A stretch of DNA of 64,000 nt from Micromonospora sp. MW-13 (GTDB lineage: Bacteria > Actinomycetota > Actinomycetes > Mycobacteriales > Micromonosporaceae). Position numbers and translations under genes: made by a program. Each line of letters begins with the position of its first letter. Within the stretch, counting starts at the first letter, position 1. The DNA is taken from the NCBI RefSeq assembly GCF_003434305.1, contig NZ_QKKX01000078.1, forward strand, positions 1 to 64,000, in the 5' to 3' direction. The notes under the pieces are model-generated. The model was not told the DNA's origin and made no database searches. It was given only the letters and a program-made list of their open reading frames with translations. Of this stretch, positions 61,742 to 64,000 are shown one piece after another.

Positions 61742-62284
61742 TCAGCGCGCCACCCGGTAGCGGATGTTCGTCGCCCGTGGCGCCTCGCTGACGTGCACCC
61801 GTTCCAGGCGCACGTCCGCCCCGCCCGGGTGGTCGAACAGGCGCACGCCGTCGCCGAGCAGCACCGGCGCGACGCAGACCAGGATCTCGTCGAGCGCCCC
61901 GGCCGCCAGGCACTGCCGGGCGACGGACGCCCCGAGGACGTTGACGTACCGGTCGCCGGCGGCGGCGGTCGCGGCGGCCACGGCTCCGGCCAGGTCGCCG
62001 ACGAAGGTGACCCCCGGCACCGGCCGATCCGGGGGCCGGTGGGTGAGCACGAACTGCGGACCGCTCCAGCCCCCGCCGAACGCCTTGCCCTCCCGCTCGG
62101 TGCCCCGGTGCGGGTCGTCGCCGCCGAAGGTGCGGTTGCCGACCAGCAGCGCGCCGATGTCGGCGATCAGCGCCTCGACGGCCGGGTTCGGCCCCAGGTG
62201 CGCGGTCAGCCAGGACATGTCGCCGCCGGGGCCGGCGATGAAGCCGTCCAGCGACATGGTGACCGAGTACAACAGCTTCGCCAC
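61742..62284 (-). CDS. RibD/dihydrofolate-reductase-like protein
   Basis: A 180-residue protein of the RibD C-terminal/DHFR-like family. LLYSVTMSLDGFIAGPGGD at the N-terminus, GALLVGNRTFGG and DRYVNVLGASVARQCLAAGALDEILVCVAPVLLGDGVRLF form the NADPH site. Stand-alone members are abundant in actinomycetes and mostly of unknown substrate. GTG with GGAGG five bases upstream; longer in-frame starts give a non-homologous leader. Transcribed divergently from the ModE-like gene. Confidence 0.85.
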   Translation of the reverse strand: MAKLLYSVTMSLDGFIAGPGGDMSWLTAHLGPNPAVEALIADIGALLVGNRTFGGDDPHRGTEREGKAFGGGWSGPQFVLTHRPPDRPVPGVTFVGDLAGAVAAATAAAGDRYVNVLGASVARQCLAAGALDEILVCVAPVLLGDGVRLFDHPGGADVRLERVHVSEAPRATNIRYRVAR

Positions 62285-62503
62285 GGGCGCCTCCGTCCGG
62301 ACCGGGGCGGGGCGTCGCCCCGACCGGTTCTCGCCGAACGGTCGAGCGTAGGCGACGGCACCGACAGGACCGGTCCGGCACGGCGGGCGCGGGTGCCCGA
62401 CCTCGGCGACGCGCAACTGCGAGCCGGACACCCCCGATACAGTCGCGGATGCGAGTCGATTGCTGCCTTACGGGCCGCATCGGCCGATCGGTAGAGTGCC
62501 CCC

Positions 62504-62926
62504 GTGACGGTTTTCCGGATCGGCGAGGCGGCCGAACTGCTCGGCGTCAGCACCGACACGGTGCGGCGCTGGGTCGACGCTGGCCGCCTCGCCGCCACCC
62601 GCGACGGGCACGGCCACCGGGTGGTCGACGGCGCCGACCTGGCCGCGTTCGTCCGCGCCGCAGCCGCCGCACCCGAGGAGCACGCCGAGCTGTCGTCGGC
62701 CCGCAACCGGCTGCGCGGCATCGTCACTGCCGTGGTCAAGGACGCCGTGATGGCCCAGGTCGACATCCAGGCCGGGCCGTTCCGGATCGTGTCGCTGATG
62801 AGCCGCGAGGCGGTCGACGACCTGGGCCTCCAGGTCGGCTCGGTCGCCGTCGCGGTGATCAAGTCGACCACGGTCGTGGTGGAGCGGCCGGCCCCGTGCC
62901 CCCCGCGAGGAAGGACCGCCCCGTGA
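62504..62926 (+). CDS. ModE-like regulator: HTH plus molybdate-binding TOBE domain
   Basis: A 140-residue protein with an N-terminal excisionase/MerR-type winged HTH (FRIGEAAELLGVSTDTVRRWVDAGRLAATR, residues 3-35) and a C-terminal TOBE/Mop domain (SARNRLRGIVTAVVKDAVMAQVDIQAGPF...VAVIKSTTVVVE, residues 65-130) that binds molybdate. Such fused proteins sense molybdate and regulate its transporter. GTG start; TAGAGT lies six bases before it, so the transcript may be leaderless. Its stop overlaps the modA start (GTGA). Confidence 0.85.
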   Translation: MTVFRIGEAAELLGVSTDTVRRWVDAGRLAATRDGHGHRVVDGADLAAFVRAAAAAPEEHAELSSARNRLRGIVTAVVKDAVMAQVDIQAGPFRIVSLMSREAVDDLGLQVGSVAVAVIKSTTVVVERPAPCPPRGRTAP

Positions 62927-63741
62927 CCGCACGCTGGAACCACAGGACCCGTTGGACCCGCGCCGCGCTGGCCGGGGCGGTCGCCCTCGCCCTCGCCCTC
63001 GCCGTCACCGGCTGCGCCGACGAGCTCGACCCGTCCGCGGGCGGTGCCGGCGACGGGGTACGCGGCCCGGTGACCGTCTTCGCGGCGGCGTCGCTGACCG
63101 AGTCGTTCACCCGGCTGGGCACCGAGTTCGAGACCGCCCACCCGGGCACGACCGTCACCTTCAGCTTCGCCGGCAGCTCCGCCCTGGCCACCCAGGTCAA
63201 CCAGGGCGCACCCGCCGACGTGTTCGCCGCCGCGTCGCCGGCCACCATGCGGGCGGTCACCGACGCCGGCAACGCCGACGGCTCGCCGGTCACCTTCGCC
63301 CGCAACCAGCTCGTCATCGCCGTGCCGAAGGGCAACCCCAGGTCCGTGTCCGGGCTCGCTGACCTGGCCCGCTCCGGCACGAAGGTCGCGCTGTGCGCCC
63401 CGCAGGTGCCCTGCGGCGCGGCGGCCCGCACCGCCCTCGACGCCGCCGGCGTGCCGCTCACCCCGGTCACCCTCGAACAGGACGTCAAGGGCGCGCTGTC
63501 CAAGGTGCGCCTCGGCGAGGTCGACGCGGCGTTGGTCTACCGCACCGACGCCACCGCCGCCGCGTCCGAGGTGGACGCCGTGGAGTTCCCCGAGTCCGCC
63601 GAGGCCGTCAACGACTACCCGATCGTCGTGCTCCGGCAGGCCGGCAACCCGGCCGCCGCCCGGGAGTTCGTCGCGTACGTGCGGTCCGACCGGGGCCGCG
63701 CCGCGCTGAGCGCCGCCGGGTTCCAGCCCCCACGGGCCTGA
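62923..63741 (+). CDS. modA: molybdate-binding lipoprotein ModA
   Basis: A 272-residue periplasmic-type binding protein. The lipoprotein signal has a hydrophobic run ending in the lipobox AVTGC (Cys31), so the mature protein is membrane-anchored. VTVFAAASLTESF, FSFAGSSALATQVNQGAPADVFAAAS and NQLVIAVPKGNP are the ModA fingerprint for oxyanion binding. It delivers molybdate to the permease encoded next. It starts inside the regulator stop, indicating one operon. Confidence 0.92.
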   Translation: MTARWNHRTRWTRAALAGAVALALALAVTGCADELDPSAGGAGDGVRGPVTVFAAASLTESFTRLGTEFETAHPGTTVTFSFAGSSALATQVNQGAPADVFAAASPATMRAVTDAGNADGSPVTFARNQLVIAVPKGNPRSVSGLADLARSGTKVALCAPQVPCGAAARTALDAAGVPLTPVTLEQDVKGALSKVRLGEVDAALVYRTDATAAASEVDAVEFPESAEAVNDYPIVVLRQAGNPAAAREFVAYVRSDRGRAALSAAGFQPPRA

Positions 63742-63747
63742 CCACCG

Positions 63748-64000
63748 GTGGTACGACCGCACCCGGCGCCGCCGCGCCGCCGCGTCCCCGGTCGGCGGAT
63801 GCCCGTCGCCCTGCTCGTCCCGGCCGGGCTCGGGCTGATCTTCCTCGTCCTGCCCCTGGCCGGGCTGCTCGCCCACACTCCGTGGGCCACCCTGCCGCAG
63901 CGGCTGGCCGCGCCGGGGGTGCTCACCGCGCTGCGGCTGTCCCTGCTCACCGCCACCGTCGCCACGCTGGTCTGCGTCGTCCTCGGGGTACCCCTGGCGT
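63748..64000 (+). CDS. modB: molybdate ABC permease ModB (5' end, cut by window edge)
   Basis: The first 84 codons of an inner-membrane permease: a basic N-terminus, one long hydrophobic segment (VALLVPAGLGLIFLVLPLAGLLA) and the start of a second (LLTATVATLVCVVLGVPLA). ALRLSLLTATVAT is typical of ModB. The GTG is six bases after the modA stop; ATG 63799 is an alternative start. The gene continues past the window. Confidence 0.83.
   Translation, partial: MVRPHPAPPRRRVPGRRMPVALLVPAGLGLIFLVLPLAGLLAHTPWATLPQRLAAPGVLTALRLSLLTATVATLVCVVLGVPLA

Noticed and set aside
59355..62480. A 1041-codon minus-strand frame across three plus-strand genes.
   Set aside because: It overlaps well-supported genes, has no recognisable domain and shows the composition of an antisense shadow.
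1..64000. tRNA, rRNA, riboswitch, insertion sequence and attachment-site search by eye.
   Set aside because: No cloverleaf with a plausible T-loop, no rRNA-like segment, no transposase motif and no long flanking direct repeats were found; a covariance-model scan would be needed to exclude small RNAs.

Overview
The window is very GC-rich (roughly 70% or more by eye). It uses many GTG and some TTG starts, often with four-base GTGA/ATGA overlaps between genes. It carries mycothiol-dependent, PPOX, ECF-type and DivIVA-like families typical of filamentous actinomycetes. I infer a Micromonosporaceae-like actinobacterium (Micromonospora or a relative); the genus is inference. No rRNA, tRNA, CRISPR array, transposase or phage structural gene was recognised.

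Left end (1-8.3 kb). A half-length MFS gene is followed by a tightly packed minus-strand operon. It matches the families that databases name after Salmonella STM4011-STM4015: two radical SAM proteins, a sulfatase-fold hydrolase, an ATP-grasp protein and a leucine-rich-repeat-like protein, here in two tandem copies. To my knowledge the function of this system has not been established; it is the best candidate for an undescribed pathway. Divergent to it is a secreted cysteine-rich protein with an M15 zinc-peptidase-like motif, beside a truncated third radical SAM gene.

8.3-17 kb is largely housekeeping or accessory: a DivIVA/Scy-like coiled-coil protein, a degenerate RNase H-like fusion, a secreted ricin-lectin/beta-helix protein behind a long palindrome, a bile-acid-symporter-type transporter, a MazG-like hydrolase and an inositol monophosphatase-type enzyme.

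17-61.6 kb looks like a large secondary-metabolite locus. Its heart (39.1-51.8 kb) is an enediyne cassette: DUF1702/UnbL and a P450 on the plus strand; UnbV, UnbU, the 1938-residue iterative enediyne PKS (KS-AT-ACP-KR-DH-PPTase), the hot-dog thioesterase and a flavin reductase on the minus strand. Around it are redox and tailoring genes: two paralogous flavin-dependent hydroxylase/acyl-CoA-dehydrogenase-like enzymes near both edges, an epoxide-hydrolase-like protein, a GMC oxidoreductase, an FAD oxidoreductase, an iodotyrosine-deiodinase-like nitroreductase, several SDRs, a carotenoid-oxygenase-like enzyme, an MFS exporter, three CxxC carboxymuconolactone-decarboxylase/AhpD-like proteins, two mycothiol-dependent-isomerase-like proteins, and XRE, TetR, AraC and ECF regulators. 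No glycosyltransferase, NDP-sugar gene or enediyne apoprotein is visible. Cluster borders are inferred, not proven.

Regulatory structure: the XRE gene and the MFS exporter share a near-identical palindromic operator; unbV has two consecutive hairpins over its leader, the second containing its ribosome binding site; the TetR/carotenoid-oxygenase divergent region carries overlapping GTAAC/GTTAC half-sites. Several convergent gene pairs are separated by strong stem-loops.

Right end (61.7-64 kb): a RibD-like reductase and the start of a molybdate operon (ModE-like regulator, ModA, ModB cut by the window edge).
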